From positions 2,134 to 24,230 of the forward strand of contig JADGJT010000345.1 of assembly GCA_027604005.1 (NCBI GenBank): DNA of 22,097 bases, in the 5' to 3' direction. The notes under the pieces were generated by a model. The model made no database searches and was not told the DNA's origin. It saw nothing but the letters and a program-made list of their open reading frames with translations. The stretch comes from Dinochytrium kinnereticum (Eukaryota > Chytridiomycota > Chytridiomycetes > Chytridiales > Chytridiaceae). Positions 1 through 9,864 of the stretch are shown here, in pieces (the first letter of the stretch is position 1; each line of letters starts with the position of its first letter). A program made the translations under genes and the position numbers.

Positions 1-110
1 GGGCGGGGGGACGCGGGGCGCGGCCCGGGGGGGTGGTGCGGGGGTGTCTGCGGGGGGGGGGGTGGGGTTTTTTTTTTTTTTTTTTTTGTGGGGGGGGGGG
101 GGGGGGGGGG
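1..110. repeat. low-complexity G-rich/poly-T contig end
   Basis: Bases 1-67 are mostly G with a few other bases. They are followed by an uninterrupted run of 20 T (68-87), then GTG and a run of 21 G (90-110). Nothing codes here. On the minus strand this lies inside the truncated last visible intron of the adenosine kinase gene. Long G runs at a contig end are typical of sequencing or assembly artefact, so the first 110 bases should not be trusted as genomic sequence. Confidence 0.8.
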
Positions 111-426
111 AAGGGAGTAGAGGGAAGGTAGGGGGTTAGTTGGGGAAGACGGGTGTATAGCGTTGGATTAGGGACAAAAACAAAGTTGATCCATCGATCA
201 ATTTCAAACACGATGCAGGTCAAGAGTGGAATAGAGCGGTAAAGCAGAAATGCAGTTGATCGATAGCTCTCCACACACATGATGAAGAAAATCGCGAGAA
301 AGGAAAAAAAAAAAGGGCCATAAAGAAATAGAACAAGTCGCGGAAACGACTACACACAAAAAAAAAAAGAAAAAAAAGAACCGAGAACAAAGGGATTGAG
401 AGGTTGAAAAAAGTCACTCATCCTAC
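1..426 (-). other. adenosine kinase intron 2, cut off at the window edge
   Basis: After the GT donor at 425-426 no coding continuation of the kinase (expected to start with a GNE-like segment) is found in any minus-strand frame down to base 1. The stretch is pyrimidine-rich on the minus strand, with several T runs, so it is best read as an unfinished intron. A TGTGTAG acceptor-like site near 350 does not lead into kinase-like sequence. Confidence 0.6.
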
Positions 427-1372
427 CAAAGAGAATGTCCCAGTAAGGAGCAAGAGCATCCAACTGAGCCTTGAAGAACTGAGGAATGAAAGGAGCCGAC
501 ATGTTCATCATAAACACCTTGTTCTTAGCCGCAGCATGCTCAGCAACAAAGTTGGCAGTCTCAGGGGACACCGTCAAAAAGTAACCCCCAACATAAAAGT
601 ACTTTGCATTCTCCACCAACGCCATAATCTCCGGCTTCTTCAAATGCTCAATGGTGTAAGTGTTGGCAGCCTGCAAATCCGTCACAAGACTCCTATGGTG
701 ACCAGTAATCAACACCCCACATTTCCCAGTGGGCACCTCCTGGTTCACCATGTACTCAGTCCTCAACCCATCCTCCGCAGCAACAGTCTTCAATCGGTTC
801 CCATACTCATCGTTCCCAATAGCGCCAAGGAAGACCGTGGAACGAGGAGGCAAGAGCCACTGAGCTCCACGAAGGGTGTTCTGGGCGGCCCCACCAGCAA
901 CATAGTCAACCTTAAAGTTGTTGATGAGCTCATTGTAGATGGGTTTATGCTCATCGCCAGCGAGGATAGCATCATTGTCCTTGAGGTTGTATTTAGCAAG
1001 GAAAGCCTTGTCGACAACGGCGGAGATATCGAGAAGGGGGTTCTCGAGTCCAAGGAGGGCGTAGTCTATCATTTGAACGTCATGTTAGATCCAGGTCGAC
1101 ACGACTGAACGAGCCCAATCATTCAATCTGTCAGAAACGCCCGTGAACGGCGAGACGTCGCATGCAACAAGCGGCGATTCAACACTGAACCGACTTGCAT
1201 TCCCGATCGAGGGAATCCAAGCAACCCCCGATCGGACGCTCCAACACCAACACCACGCAAGGCGAGCGCCAATCCCCAGCCCCAGAACACGACAGACGGA
1301 CCAGGAGAATGATATTCATAAAGGCAGAGGTTTACGCGATGTCGCGTGGATGAGGAACTCACCAGAGGACAT
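427..1372 (-). CDS. adenosine kinase, 5' part (truncated by the window edge)
   Basis: This PfkB-family kinase would phosphorylate adenosine to AMP with ATP in the cytosol, as part of purine salvage and removal of adenosine made by the methyl cycle. Exon 1 is only 10 nt (1363-1372: ATG TCC TCT G). A GTGAGT intron of 297 nt with a CTAAC branch point (1084-1088) leads to exon 2 (427-1065). The join gives MSSDYALLGLENPLLDIS. Visible family features are NPLLDISAVVD at about residues 12-22, the GGAAQNTLRG segment near residue 61 (adenosine-site glycines and the N-terminal PfkB-like motif), GTGKCGVLITGHHRSLVTD-like text (here PTGKC...LVTDL), and SAPFIPQFF. Exon 2 ends after WDILF plus one base at a GTAGGA donor. 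About 216 of the roughly 345 residues usual for the family are seen. The C-terminal half, with the anion-hole and catalytic Asp (GAGD motif), is missing because the next exon lies beyond base 1. The NPLLDISAVVD stretch is closer to animal and basidiomycete kinases than to yeast Ado1, from memory of the family. Confidence 0.9.
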
Positions 1373-3476
1373 GATTGAGGGGATTTGTGAATGAGGGGGA
1401 GGGGGGGTTGGTTGTATTTTTTTTTTTTCACACTTGTCTCTCACAAGGTTTTTTTCTCCTGAACGCCGATAATGGAAATTTCATCCAAAACTTGGGGCAT
1501 CTCTGCCCCAAACCATGCGATGCGCACCAACAACCATTGCTCGTCTGAAGCCACCGTTTCCTCCTTTGACGACTCACGCGCTCCAACATTGAAAGGCGAT
1601 GGACGATGCCGGGAGAAAGAGGCGGCATCGTTTGCCCTTGAGAGTAAATGTGTGGTCAACAACCAACCTGCCTCTTAATGAAAGAAAGGGGTTTTGTTTC
1701 TCGCATCCCTCTTCCCTGATACGATGCCATCTATTTCCATTGCGTGAAGACGCGCCAAACCCAACGCTTATATCCAAATATCAATGATGGACGTTACGTG
1801 CATATCCGTCTCCAACCTTCCCAACCATTTCGCTTCCCTTCCTTGCACGTCATATCAAACAGCTTGCCCATCCCGCCCGTCAAGCTCCTGGCTGGAGGAG
1901 AACGAGCACACGTTAAAAAACGGTGTCCCAACCTTCATCACCCACTACTCTCTTCAATAAACTGCATTCATGGTGTAGGGTGTGTTGGCTAAATCGCTTA
2001 TATCAGAACACGGGGTGGAAACTATGCGGTAGTGTTGGAAGTAGCCGAGTCTAGACTTTACGACCGATTTTATGATTCTTTCCGCGGGGGCCAGTAGATA
2101 GTGGTTTTATGATTCCGTTGGGGGCAGTAGGCAGTGGGAGGTTATCGACAGAGTGCGAGGGGGCCACTGGCAAGTATCAGTTTGTTGAGATTCCTCGGTT
2201 ATAATTAAGAAGATGTTTTCGCTTCAAGAAAATTCAACGGAAGCTGGCTCCCATCCGTCAACACCAGCTGGATAGCCTGGTCTGCTTGGCATGTTCTTGA
2301 AATTGCTTGAAAGTTAGCAAGCAGCCACTCACCTTTCCAAGAATACATACATTTCCGGTTAGAAAAACAAGGCAATCAAGATGCCATTGATTGTTCTAGC
2401 TTGCTGGTGGTTTGAAATCAGTCATTCGTTATCAGGCCATTGAGGTGCGGACGGCAAGCATTGAGCTTTTGTGATCTGGCAAGACGGGCTCTCTCCCGTG
2501 AGTTACGGAAAAGCAAACTACCGTTGGCAGAAGAGGTGCCCTCACCACAAAATAACCACATCCAAAGCACTTGTCGCTCCAAAGCTGAGGAGTTTAATAA
2601 TCAAGCGCATCTATCAAATGACGAATTTTATTCAGTCTGGCATAGAGTGGTGAAAGATGGAAACAAGTATTCAATCGCTTGGTTTCCACGTCAAAGGAAT
2701 GATTTCAAGGCGTCCCCGTAACCCGAAATGAGAACAAGATTAACGCCGCGCAACCGCCAAAACAAGTTATCCACGACCCAGGCAACACCTCCCGAAAAGC
2801 AAAGAGATAGAAGAAGAAGAAAAATAGAAGGGTAAATTATCTTCAAAGGGTTAAAAAAAAAACAAAAAAAACAAATATGCACGAAAAGAGAGGCAGGCCA
2901 CCCAAGGAATTCTCAGGGTCAACCCAGGGCAATCCTCGGCGCGGCGAGGTGGATCCTCATCAATGCGCACTGGTTAGAGAAACCGACCAATTCGGTATGC
3001 CGCAGCACCCCCCCAAAATGCGCGGTCCGAAAACAATTCACTACAGTGAAACTCCATTGGTCCGCAAGGGTAACGGGTTGAGGAAATTTTCTCCTCGCGG
3101 GCAACGTGGCCCCTGGCTGACGAGGGAACTCATTGATCGCCGACGGCTGGATGAACAAGGAACGATTAGGAAGTGTGTGTACGGTGAATCTGTTGCCGAC
3201 GTTTGACGCCTTTTGGGTCGTTTTCACTTTATTTTTTCTCTTCTTTTGTTGTCGATGCGCGTCCGGCGCGCAATGAGCAAGTGTAGAATAGTAATAAGCT
3301 TGGGAACTAAAAAACAAACAAAGAAGAAACACCCAACCAACCCCTCTCCCCCACCCACACCCCAACGATCAGAAGCATTTGCGATCCATTCACGCATCCT
3401 CCCTGGCAAACCAAAACAACAACAACGAACCAAAAGAAGAATAATAATAATAAAAGACAAATAATGATACCGTCCC
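1373..3476. other. intergenic; no gene recognised
   Basis: This is the upstream side of the adenosine kinase and the downstream side of the first zinc-finger gene. It holds only short ORFs on both strands, the longest 148 codons, with no recognisable domain and no convincing codon pattern. Two local features are an imperfect direct repeat at 2068-2140 and a GC-richer block at about 2920-3206 that is open on both strands. A T run (1419-1428) and a C-rich run (plus-strand G at 1395-1408) lie just upstream of the kinase start and may belong to its promoter or leader. Confidence 0.5.
2068..2140 (+). repeat. imperfect two-copy tandem direct repeat
   Basis: TTTTATGATTC at 2068 is followed by a G-rich stretch and CAGTAGATAGTGG. 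The same order recurs from 2105 as TTTTATGATTC, a G-rich stretch and CAGTAGGCAGTGGG. The units are about 34-37 bp long and differ by a few substitutions and a small indel. It looks like a simple local duplication; no function is suggested. Confidence 0.6.
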
Positions 3477-5015
3477 TCACCCCTTCCTTTCCTCAGCTCC
3501 CGCTGACCCAACATTCGTCTCCCCCTCATGCACACACCTTACATGACGGTACAAATCCTGTCTCCTCCTAAACCTCGCCCCACATGCTCCAACCGAACAA
3601 GCATGAGGCCTCACCCCGCTGTGCAAAGTAGCATGACAAAGCATATTCTGTCTCCTCGTAAACACCATCCCGCATCCGGGGTAAAGGCAAGGAAACGTCC
3701 TAGCAACCCTGACAGGCGGCGCAGGGCTGGATTGCATTCTAGGTGCCAAGGGTGGAAGCATGGCCGAGCGTTGAGACGAGGGAGTGTGAGCTGTGACGGG
3801 GGTCAGGAGGCTTGCAATGGAGAAGTCCGATGCGGCCGGGGACGGGCGGGCGGAGGAGGGTGGGTATGAGAAGGCTGGGTTGGAAGGGGTTGGAGCTGCG
3901 GTTGGGAGAGGAGCGGTGGAAGGAGTGAAAGGGCGGGAGGATGTAGGTTGAGGAGAGTAAGACGTGGAAGCGATAGCCGCCAGCTGAGAGAACGAAGGGA
4001 GCTTAATTTTTGGAGGCCGGGATGAAGTCCACCTTGACTGTGGTCCCGCTTGAGGTTGTGGGGAAGACGGCGCCGTGAGAGTCTCAATGGAGATCGACTG
4101 AGGTGATGCTGAAATGAATGGGTCGCCTCCAGCCGAAGCAGGTTCCGCCAATGCACCCATCTCAGGTGTCAATGAAGAAGGTGGTGTGGCTGACTCGGTC
4201 TCGGCCTTCACACCAGGAGCCTGGACATCCGACCTTCCCTCCCTACCCTCCTTCCGCCTCCTAGCCAACCCCGTTGAAGCAGAAGGCTCAGCAACCCCAC
4301 CAGCGACAGAGAGGTAGGGCTTGAACCTCGGCGACCTGGCATTGAGATGGGAAGTGGGGAAATGAGTCTGCTGGTGATGCACATTGACGGAAAAGGTGGT
4401 GGAGGAAGGCCCTCCCGCATCCCTCGAGTCAAATGTCGCGATGGCCGTAGGTAACGCGGGAAATGAGTCAGTAGACGCTTGAGAGGAAGAGTTAGATGAT
4501 GTGGTGAGGGAAGTGATGGTGAGTGGGCGAATAGGCGCTGACGTGGGATAAGGGTTTTCGCGGTGGGATACTGTGAGGAGATTGCGCTTAGGGATGCGGC
4601 CGCGTCGGGGAAGACTGCTATCGACCCCAGGGCCTGGTTGTGGTGAAGGCTGAGGAGGCATGACCAATGCGGAGGTAGGGTAAAGCCATTGGGTTGGAGG
4701 GCTGGCAGACGGAGAGAAAGGATGTTGGCCGGCGGCTCGAGGTTCCGGAGAGGGAGCCGTCGGAAAAGACGGGGCCGCATTTGCAAGTTGCTGTTGGGGG
4801 TGGGGGGTTGAGGAAGGTTGAGGAATCTCAGCCATCCGTTGAAGAGGGACGAGAGAACCCGGACGTATCGGTGGGGAAGGATATGCGGAAGGGATAGCGT
4901 CTTCGATTTCTGGCGGAGGAGAGGATTTGATTGAAACGATTATGTTACTGGTCGTGCTCGTTGAAGGTCGTAGACTGCTGGCAGAGGATGCGATCAAATT
5001 GGAAACGTCCATCAT
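3477..5015 (-). CDS. C2H2 zinc-finger protein with two C-terminal fingers
   Basis: A single open exon of 512 codons, likely a nuclear DNA-binding transcription regulator. Residues 1 to about 438 are Pro/Ser/Thr/Ala-rich and probably disordered, typical of a fungal activation or repression region. Finger 1 is CLYPGC...H-x3-H (C443, C448, H461, H465). Finger 2 is CSVGAC...H-x4-H (C473, C478, H491, H496). They are joined by a Krueppel-like linker, HSGVRPHAC. The protein ends 16 residues after finger 2. The fingers are clearly paralogous to those of the gene at 9865-11504 (shared blocks CGMVF-RR-N-LCH-TLH, RPHAC, FRRRQDLYRH). Unlike that gene it has no intron between Gln and Asp of RRRQ/DLYRH, and it has no third finger. 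I found no third-finger exon downstream on the minus strand to about 2900. The start is the first of two adjacent ATGs; an upstream exon cannot be excluded. Targets are unknown. Confidence 0.85.
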   Translation of the reverse strand: MMDVSNLIASSASSLRPSTSTTSNIIVSIKSSPPPEIEDAIPSAYPSPPIRPGSLVPLQRMAEIPQPSSTPHPQQQLANAAPSFPTAPSPEPRAAGQHPFSPSASPPTQWLYPTSALVMPPQPSPQPGPGVDSSLPRRGRIPKRNLLTVSHRENPYPTSAPIRPLTITSLTTSSNSSSQASTDSFPALPTAIATFDSRDAGGPSSTTFSVNVHHQQTHFPTSHLNARSPRFKPYLSVAGGVAEPSASTGLARRRKEGREGRSDVQAPGVKAETESATPPSSLTPEMGALAEPASAGGDPFISASPQSISIETLTAPSSPQPQAGPQSRWTSSRPPKIKLPSFSQLAAIASTSYSPQPTSSRPFTPSTAPLPTAAPTPSNPAFSYPPSSARPSPAASDFSIASLLTPVTAHTPSSQRSAMLPPLAPRMQSSPAPPVRVARTFPCLYPGCGMVFTRRQNMLCHATLHSGVRPHACSVGACGARFRRRQDLYRHVRCVHEGETNVGSAGAEERKG

Positions 5016-8000
5016 TAAATGCGCCTCCCTTGATGTTCCTTTTCGAGGAAATTCGCTGCTTCCTTATTCCTTTGTCGGTGTTTTTAGTATGAAAGCCGTC
5101 CGCTTCCAAGCAGCGCGCGATAGTTGTGATATTTCAATGAATGTGGTATGAGAGGATGTGGTTGCGCTGCTGTACGATCGTCGTCAAATTCCGATGCAGC
5201 GCAGGTAAGGAAGCGCAGACAGATAGCAGTTGAGATAACAAAAAAGCGCAGAAGACGGAATGAAAATTGGGGATTGCGGAGGCAGCGGAAGCGAAGGGTT
5301 GGGTTATGGGATGACTTTCTTGGGGGGCGAGGGGCAGGTGGAGGTTTTTAACCGATAGAAGACCAGCTTCATTTGATGTGATGGTGGGGTGTTTTCCCCA
5401 TTTTAACTGAGACTCGTTCAGCGCAAGTATGCACGATTTGATTAAACAAAAGTGTGTTGTGAAGCAGGCGGACAAGGAGGGAGGAGGCGAGGAGGAGAAG
5501 AGGAGGAGGAGGAGGAGGAGGGAGGAGGAGGAAAGCAGCCGAACTTGTTTCCCAGCATAGCTCTGGAGCCAGGCCAGCAGCGGTAAATAACAGCACCGCT
5601 GGCAGGCTGGCTGGCACACACGGGAGCACAATCAACCAGGTTTGTTTTGGCTGTTTTGGTTTCTGGGCGGCGCAGAACTACTCCCAGCCAGTCAGGTTGG
5701 TATTTCAGGCATGTAAAGAACATTCATTCGGGCCAACGAGACACATACACACCACACTCAACGGGCGGCATCCAAAAACAAAAAACAGACAGCCGCTGCT
5801 GCTATTGCCCATTGGCCAACCGCCTCCAATGGGATGTTTAGTGACGATTGCACAAACATTGCCCCATGCCCAAAAATCATATCAGGTCCGAAACCCTCTG
5901 ACGCCTACGGACACAACCCCAACACACAACACAAACACATAATTAACTTCAGACGTATGCAATGAATGTAATGAAGCAAATGTGGAACACTTTCTTCATA
6001 AAGAGTTGATGATGCAGTTTCAACTGATTTTTATTGCCTTTGGGCTGGCCCTCAATTATCCTCAATCAGGCAAATCTCGAGTTTCAAGGAGCGATGGGAT
6101 TCCTCCTGCGACAGGCCGCATCTCTGTCTGTATGTATCCAGCATCAGATTAACGAAAATAAGAGCACTTGATCAGCAAACTGTAAAACAAAATACATCAT
6201 AGCAACTGAGGTATTTAGAAACCCAATGCGAGGGAAAGGAAAGCCCCTTTCATCAACAGTCTTGTGCCGCCAGAAGAGAAAACAGAAAAAACTGGGCAGC
6301 ATGCGTGCTCATTCATTCGTCGATCTGACGCCAAAATATGATTCAAGAGGAAAAAGATGTCGGAACCTTCCTAAAAAAGACCCCTGAGACCTGAGAATTC
6401 AAAACACAACAGAATGAAAACAAAATAAAACCCTGGATGAATTTTTATTAAAGACGAGTTTGAGCCTTCGTTAGATATTCAAAACCAACTCATGAAAACC
6501 AATTCTCCTGTCGCTGGAGCATCACAAACTGCACCAATTAATCACCTCCTTTGTCAGGCTGCATTTGAGTGACTGCCAAAACTCAACAAGTAAAGGAAAA
6601 CCAAGGATGCTGCAGCCTCAACAGTGGTCAGATCACCTTGTCGCAGACTGCAAGAGATATGCAATCACATAATAGGTTATTTCTGGCTGGCAAACCAATA
6701 AAAACAAAAAAAAAAAAAAAAAGAAAACTTTTCACGCAAGACGATCCTTTGTGCATGAATCTGGCGTCGACCCAACGTCAAGGAAAAAAGAACCTTTTAA
6801 AAGATAATCGGATACGGCTAAAGCGGCGCGAAAGCTTCACGAAATTAAGGGGCCACCTTGGGGCCAGCTTCAGCCTACCATCCTTTTCAACCTCTCCCCC
6901 AAACTCTGGTGAAGACGATGGGTACTTACTTACTATTGGTCTCATCTTTTCAGTTGTTCAATAGTAAGTTTATCTTTTTCCTAGCCCCCATGCCACAAGC
7001 CGGCGAAGCATGTTTGGTTGCAGGGGCAGGGGAACAGGGCGCTTGGTCGTGCGGATGGCGCTGCGCAGAGGTGAAGCCGCAACTCAGGAATCGAATGATT
7101 CGGCTAGCAACCCCACCCATTTGACTTTTTTCTGTTTTTTTTTTCTCGCTTTTGCTTGTTTCTACTCCCATCTTTTTTACCTTTCACCTTTCACTGCTTT
7201 TACCATTTTTTTTTCACTTTTCTTCTTGAGTCAGTCGCTGCGGAGCTGTTCAGCCAAACATGCAAAAACTGGCAGAGATAGCAAGGGGAAAGAAGCAACC
7301 AGATAGGGCAGGCGCATTCTCACCCCACCGTACAAGAAAGCAAACGAATCCAAACCCTCACACAACACGTGGAAGTGGGTTCCGCAGCCAACCCGCGTCT
7401 TCGAAAGAGTGAAAAAAAAACAGGCGACGCGCTTCCCATGCGCGAAAATAAAAGGAATTGGAGCTTGGAGGCGTTCTTGCGGTGGGTTGGGGAGGCGCTC
7501 ATGGCCGCTGATTTTTCTTTTTCATACTCTCCTTCGTTCTTCTTTGCGGACCTGAAAATGTAAATGTAAAAAAAGTGCCGCGCGTTTCCGTTAGACGGCA
7601 GTTTTCAAGCAGTTGCAGCATCAAGCTGAACTGGGGGAAAGTAATCTCCCCCTCTGCCACCCTCTCAGCCCAACCCTTCAGCGCAGTTCTGCACATCACA
7701 ATGGCCTTCAGCCTTTCGGCCCGACCCCATCGGATCCTCTCACCCTCCCTTAAAATGCGAGTGATGATGTTAAATGGAATAATCCCATCCTCAACCCATG
7801 GGTGATGTACTGGCGCCTGATGACGATGGAAGAAAAAAGAAGGTGAGCACCAGCCTCGTCCCGAGCTGATGCCTTCCGACCAAGCCATTTGCATGTTAGG
7901 TGGGCTACGGCGGATTCCCCCTTCCTTTCCCTCTTCTCTCCCTTTTTTCTTCTGGAAGCATGACTTTCAGCGCGTGCAAATGAAAATCTAAAGGCATTGG

Positions 8001-9864
8001 TTGGGTTCTTCCGACCCTGCTGTAAAGTGATATCAATGAAAATGGCATCCCACCGACCAGCAGATGTATGCACTCTGAATCCAGTGAGTATTGGCGGGAC
8101 CTGCAAATGCTTGTCTCTCAAAAGGCAGGCATGCCTGTTCCTTGGGCAGCGATGTTGGGATGACAGGATGCTACTTGTCCTCTGCAGGTACAGACCCACT
8201 CTACCCTACCGCAACGAGTGGTAGAATGAACTGAATCCTGAGACAAGCATACAACGAGGCCCTTGCTTTTCAGCAGAGGTCATTGATACATACACCGTTG
8301 AATATGCAATGGAATCAGCAAAAGAAAGGTGAAGGAAGAAGCGATGGGTAGACATCCTAACTACCGTCTGGCCAACGCCAAAACCTACTGCCACTCTCTC
8401 TCAACCAGTCTTGCCAGTCAACGGCCACCACAACGTCATCAGACTACCATATGGCATTGCTGTTTCAACTTTCCATCCACCCAGATCTGAGAAGGTGCTC
8501 AACTTCGACTCTCCTCCAGACTTAAAAAACACTCAATGTCAAGACCCAGTTACGGCAAGGTCGTTGGAGCAGTATGGAGAGGACCAAGTTTGACTATCAC
8601 CTACTGTTTCTACCATGAACAAACAAGCATCAAGCATCCCCTTCACCTCACCCAGACCATAACCAACACTCGCCACCTCCACCCATCATCCAAATCCTTA
8701 GACCTCTCCAACTTCATCCAAAAAAAACTGTCAACGCCCAAAACCGGCACCTGCCAAACAAAGAACGAACCCTTTCATTAAGGTGCCCACTCCGCGCAAG
8801 GGTCCAACCCTGCTAACCAACCAACAAGAAAACCGCAGATGATCCGTCGTCGTCGATCGTAGCCCGACCAAAGGGTAAAAACACCGCACGCATCGGCCGG
8901 ACTTGTTGGGGTGTTTTCAAAATAAATTACTAATAACAACATTTCTGGGGGATTGAAACGTGGAAATGGTGAGGAGGGAGGATAAGCCCCATAAGCCATT
9001 GCAGGGTGTGCAGCAGTGGTGGTCACGGAAATGCTTCTGCTGTCATTCTCGGCCGCTGGAAAAGATGGAAGGATTAGGCAACGGGGGCAGGAAAGGGGAG
9101 GTGAGGGGGGTTAAATATCGGGAAAGAACAACATTACCAGTCTTGCAAGACTGCTCAGGCTTTGATAACTCAAGATGATAAATGCAAAGGTTGGTTCAAG
9201 TGGATCTGATTGCCATTTTGAGTCTCCCGAACTCTAAAAACAATGTATCCAGGATGGGGGGAGAGCCAACCGCTCGTACCTTATTGTACCGTATAACCAC
9301 AATGAGAAAAAGGAGTGGATGTGGAAAGGGGTCCCGCGGTCATCTCATCATGATGCCAAGTAACTGAGCAATGGGAAACCCAAACTTCAAATCCCGTGAA
9401 GCCACTTGGAAAAGGGATAAACACAAAAGTATGAAAAGTCCTCCGCCATCCTCAGTATATAATCAATCCTCTATATTAGATTTTCTTCTTTCTCGCAAAA
9501 TACTAGAATAAGCAACTGCCAAAATAAAAAAAAGGAGGAGGAGTCACGTATGAAAGGTAAAGTAAAATAAACTCGTTATAGGGTAAAGGAGATATAAAGC
9601 AATACAGAGGTTATATATGTAAGCTAAGGGTAAAGGTATGCGTGCAGTAGGCAAAAAAGGAAAAGAAAAAAAAGGAAACAGAAGCAAGGGAGACGATGTC
9701 TCTCAACAAGATAATTGAGTAAAGAGAGATATCCAAATTCAAAAAAGGTAGAAAAGCGATAAAAAAGTCCAGGGAGCAAGCCTGATCAATCCTGGCCCCT
9801 ACTCCTTCCTTAAAACCACACAGTTTAAGAAACTGAAAGAACAAAAATGAAACCAATAATATCA
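5016..9864. other. long intergenic gap between the two zinc-finger genes
   Basis: About 4.8 kb with no recognisable protein domain on either strand. The longest ORFs (131-149 codons, near 6569-6964 plus and 7499-8199 minus) are no longer than chance ORFs elsewhere in the window, and they overlap one another in other frames. The left part is the presumed promoter of the first zinc-finger gene and holds a GGA-rich microsatellite (5471-5533). The right part (about 9400-9864), AT-rich, is the presumed 3' UTR and terminator of the second gene. A non-coding transcript or an intron-rich small gene could be hidden here, but nothing in the sequence proves one. Confidence 0.5.
5471..5533 (+). repeat. 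GGA/GAG microsatellite tract
   Basis: Nearly pure purine GGA/GAG repeats, interrupted by GGC and GAAG units. On the minus strand this is a (TCC)n pyrimidine tract about 460-520 bp upstream of the zinc-finger start at 5015. Such tracts are common in fungal promoters, but a role here is not shown. Confidence 0.8.

Noticed and set aside
404..1108. Plus-strand ORF of 234 codons
   Set aside because: It lies opposite adenosine kinase exon 2, whose frame matches the family. It is open only because of the codon use of the true gene.
3224..3476. A third zinc-finger exon for the left zinc-finger gene
   Set aside because: Acceptor-like sites exist, but none of the following frames contains a C-x2-C...H-x3/4-H pattern like that of the right gene.
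4208..4786. Minus-strand ORF of 192 codons
   Set aside because: It is an alternate frame of the Pro/Ser-rich part of the left zinc-finger gene, with no recognisable domain.
5471..5533. GGA tract as a coding poly-Glu/Gly or Ser/Pro repeat
   Set aside because: The ORFs across it on either strand have no other coding sign. A plain microsatellite is the simpler reading.
7499..7894. Minus-strand ORF of 131 codons with a coding-like interior
   Set aside because: Other frames over the same bases are also open (76 codons plus, 149 codons minus). No domain or splice context was found, and its length is not exceptional here.
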